Below are positions 54,044 to 64,000 of a DNA stretch of 64,000 nt, in pieces. Position 1 is the stretch's first letter. Each line of letters begins with the position of its first letter. Location: positions 1,383,501-1,447,500 of the forward strand of contig NC_064043.1 of the NCBI RefSeq assembly GCF_932526225.1, in the 5' to 3' direction. The notes under the pieces are model-generated. The model made no database searches and was not told the DNA's origin. It worked only from the letters and a program-made list of their open reading frames with translations. The position numbers and the translations under genes were made by a program. The DNA is from Nematostella vectensis. Taxonomy: Eukaryota; Cnidaria; Anthozoa; Actiniaria; Edwardsiidae.

Positions 54044-55271
54044 CCATTGATTTCTTATCAAAACTTTTAAGTATTATTAAGTATTATTTAAAAATAATTT
54101 CTATATGAATAACAATCATCTTGAAAAAGGGGGCATTTCTGTGTACTGAGCTGCAGTGTCCGGGTAGATAGATATTCCTGGATTGATAACTGTTTGTATT
54201 GTAAGAGGAAATCTAGAGAAATAAGATGGAATTTGTAAGAGGAAGTTATACCAAAGAACAAGATACGCAGATACTATTTGTTCTGGTAAAATTATTAAAA
54301 AACAACATACGAGATAAAGTTATTTTGTCAAGCCAGAGACTACAGTTTGTCACAAAATGTAGCTTTTACCTGTACGCGGTCCCCAGTTGTTTCGGTAGAA
54401 CGTCCGTCTCTCCTGATAAGGAAACGCGGCACAACAAACTGCCAGAAAAGCAAATAACACCGCTAAAATCTTTATATCCATCCTTGACACACTCAAAACG
54501 TCGTCTATACCATCTTTAGGGACTTGGCACCGGCCAAGAAGTTACTACATGAAATAATTTCAAGCCAGAGAACTAAAAATATGACGTTGGTCGAGAAGTG
54601 TTTGTTCGTTTACATGTAACCGCATACCACCCAGTGAAAGCATTTGATGTGCGCGGGCTGGGAATGCGCAATTTGATATGTAGTGAGCTGAGAAGGAGTT
54701 AGAGGTCACACAAGACAGTAACGCCATGCTGAGTGTGACAGCAACGGCATGATGACGAGTGTGACAGAGTAACGCTACTGTATTAGAAAGTGCTGTTAGG
54801 GCCATCTAAAGTTCTTGGTTAATTTTTTTGTGCGAGAGCTTTTTATGGCTAGACTTTTGGCAATGCGAGAACGGCTAGTTTTATTCAAGAGTGTTTGATT
54901 AAACGCGAACAAACCAACATGAACATAAACAAATAAACAAAACAAAACATTGAAAAAACAATCGCTTGTTTTTGTGTGCGCCTTTTGCGCTCCTCAATTT
55001 TTTTTAGAAATGTAGGCGAGCAAGAACTCAAGAGCCATCGTGCGCATTGTTCATTGTTCGAAAGGAAAAGAAGGGAAGGGAAGGTCTTCACGATTCACGA
55101 AGAAGTGAAGGTAAACTAGGCTACTTAGGTGGATTATTATTTCCGCGAAAAATGCCTCCATCACCGGAATGGTAGTTATCACACATCCTCGGAGATACCA
55201 CACACACGGAAACGAGGACTGGACGAAAATAGGCATGAGTACTGAAATACCCTTCACAATCCCCCCTCCCA

Positions 55272-55294
55272 CCCCCCCCCCCCCCCCCCCCCCC
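55272..55294. repeat. C23 homopolymer
   Basis: Twenty-three uninterrupted C preceded by further C-rich sequence, then an A-rich run. Confidence 0.95.
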
Positions 55295-55355
55295 AAGAAA
55301 AAAAACGGACTGGTGCTATATACTCTAGTATATTAGAACACCTATTTTGGCGGTT

Positions 55356-55406
55356 CAGGCTGATTTGTTTTTTATATAATGGTTAATAATCTGCAAAATC
55401 AGCCTG
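55356..55406. repeat. 12-bp inverted repeat
   Basis: CAGGCTGATTTG pairs with CAAAATCAGCCTG across a ~26-base AT-rich loop. No element of a known class was recognised. Confidence 0.5.
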
Positions 55407-55759
55407 CAAAGTGTTCTTAAGTGTTCTTAAAACAAAGTAAATAGAATAAGCTTTTTCGGGAAATGTGTGATACAAAGTATGTTTTAAGCAAAAAAATGAT
55501 TTAAATCAGTATTTCGTTAAATATTTTGTTACATAAAATTGGGTGGAACTATTATGGGTGCAATGAAAAGTAGTGTTGATGTCTAATATTTTCTCATATA
55601 AGAACAACTTTCATTTTTTAGGCTAAATGTCTTCTTATATAAATGGTACTGTTTTTTCCCTAAAATGAGGTCTGGGTGTTCTTAATTAATCCACTTGTTC
55701 TTCCATGTTGGATATAAAAATTCGTAATATAACTCTCAAAAAATCGTGTGTAATTCTTT

Positions 55760-56021
55760 GTGCGAGGTCTCGCGCCATTTTTAGCTAGTTGGATTATTTT
55801 CCGTGTTTTCGGGCAGGTGGATGTTGTATTGAGTATTGTATTGAGTTCTAGAAATAACTCGCAGCCGACTAGAGCCCAGTCCTTCACACGTTCGTAATGG
55901 CGGCTTTCCGATAAGTAAAGCTGTATTTTTGTGGTGCAACATTGATAGCGCTGTTTTACGAGCTAAAAGAGCTCAGTTGAGGAACAAACAGCCCAAAACT
56001 CCTTCATTTTGTAGTAGGAGC
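55760..56021 (+). promoter_or_regulatory. Likely promoter / 5' leader of the kinase gene
   Basis: Just upstream of the first coding exon the sequence becomes CpG-richer, with TCTCGCGCCATTTTT near 55769 (E2F- and YY1-like cores) and AATGGCGGC near 55898 (YY1-like). The kinase frame stays open upstream to before 55929 but has no ATG before 56022, supporting that start. The transcription start is not determined. Confidence 0.4.
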
Positions 56022-63300
<7,279 letters not shown>

Positions 63301-63322
<22 letters not shown>

Positions 63323-64000
63323 GTAGTTATCAGGGGGAGGGGGTGGTGAACTAATTACACCAATAGAGAATTGGCAAGACGTGCAGGTAGTTATCAGGGG
63401 GAGGGGGTGGTGAACTTATTACACCATTAGAGAATTGGCAAGATGTGCAGGTGGTTATCAGGGGGAGGGGGTGGTGAACTTATTACACCAATAGAGAATT
63501 GGCAAGACGTGCAGGTAGTTATCAGGGGGAGGGGGTGGTGAACTTATTACACCAATAGAGAATTGGCAAGACATGCATGTAGTTATCAGGGGGAGGGGGT
63601 GGCGAACTTATTACGCCATTAGAGAATTGGCGAGATGTGCAGGTAGTTATCATGGGGAGGGGGTGGTGAACTAATTACACCATTAGAGAATTGGCAAGAC
63701 TTGCAGGTAGTTATCAGGGGGAGGGGGGTGGCGAACTAATTACACCAATAGAGAATTGGCAAGACGTGCAGGTAGTTATCAGGGGGAGGGGGTGGTGAAC
63801 TAATTACACCAATAGAGAATTGGCGAGACGTGCAGGTAGTTATCAGGGGGAGGGGGGTGGCGAACTTATTACACCAATAGAGAATTGGCAAGATGTGCAG
63901 GTAGTTATCAGGGGGAGGGGGGTGGCGAACTAATTACACCAATAGAGAATTGGCAAGACGTGCAGGTAGTTATCAGGGGGAGGGGGTGGTGAACTAATTA
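63301..64000 (+). repeat. 64-bp donor-containing minisatellite, leaves the window
   Basis: About 11 copies at 64-65 bp steps (starts 63301, 63365, 63429, 63493 and on). Each repeats the last 22 bp of exon 9 (AGAGAATTGGCAAGAYGTGCAG) plus the GTAGTTATC donor, then AGGGGGAGGGGGTGG and an AT-rich end. The first unit is the real exon 9/intron 9 junction. Reading past it reaches TGA within the first unit. Confidence 0.96.

Larger units (their letters stand above)
51110..55759. other. Intergenic region between the divergent genes
   Basis: No gene of a known family was found on either strand. The left end must hold the astacin promoter, but no TATA box was evident within ~100 bp. Weak open frames (51223-51399, with a hydrophobic start; 54226-54519, 97 codons in an AAGATGG context) have no recognisable motif. 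Three hairpins, a perfect CRE palindrome and a C23 run are listed separately. Confidence 0.6.

Noticed and set aside
54226-54519. 97-codon plus-strand open frame in an AAGATGG context
   Set aside because: No recognisable motif or supporting exon structure; expected by chance in AT-rich DNA. Transcript data would be needed to call it.

Overview
The window is animal nuclear DNA. Two intron-rich genes with metazoan GT-AG (once GC-AG) introns can be reconstructed exon by exon, and both code for metazoan families: an astacin metalloprotease and a p38-activated kinase of the MAPKAPK2/3 type. AT-rich flanks, many short introns and one pre-duplication-type MAPKAPK2/3 kinase fit an early-branching animal such as a cnidarian (sea anemone). 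That placement is inference and was not checked by any search.

Layout. 1-42,347 is one uninterrupted satellite array of a ~59-bp monomer (57-60 bp variants, roughly 715 copies). It enters from the left edge, so its full length is unknown. The array has local higher-order repeats with periods of 1,350, 3,890, 649, 5,245, 1,710, 1,296 and 942 bp, and decays over its last ~120 bp. 42,353-42,651 holds two diverged copies of a unique sequence and 42,694-43,223 a 28-bp minisatellite. 44,273-51,109 (minus strand) is a complete 9-exon astacin gene of 422 codons with signal peptide, long charged prodomain, aspartate switch and catalytic domain. 51,110-56,021 is mostly unassigned intergenic DNA with hairpins and homopolymer runs. 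56,022-63,322 (plus strand) holds nine coding exons (316 codons) of the kinase; its 3' end lies beyond the window.

Main observation. Tandem arrays in these genes start at or abut splice sites. In the kinase gene the intron-3 acceptor is present four times (37-38 bp unit), the exon-5 donor is followed by 42 further copies of exon end plus donor (42/46 bp units), a 12-copy 27-bp array runs into the exon-6 acceptor, a ~26-bp array runs nearly into the exon-7 acceptor, and the exon-9 donor begins a 64-bp array that leaves the window. In the astacin gene, the end of exon 7 with its GC donor is triplicated (51-bp unit). All exon models keep phase only if the gene-proximal copy of each junction is used, with one exception: an upstream intron-3 acceptor would add 25 residues in frame.

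The two genes have unrelated jobs (a secreted protease; a cytoplasmic/nuclear stress kinase). They are divergently oriented about 4.9 kb apart, and nothing in the sequence links their functions.
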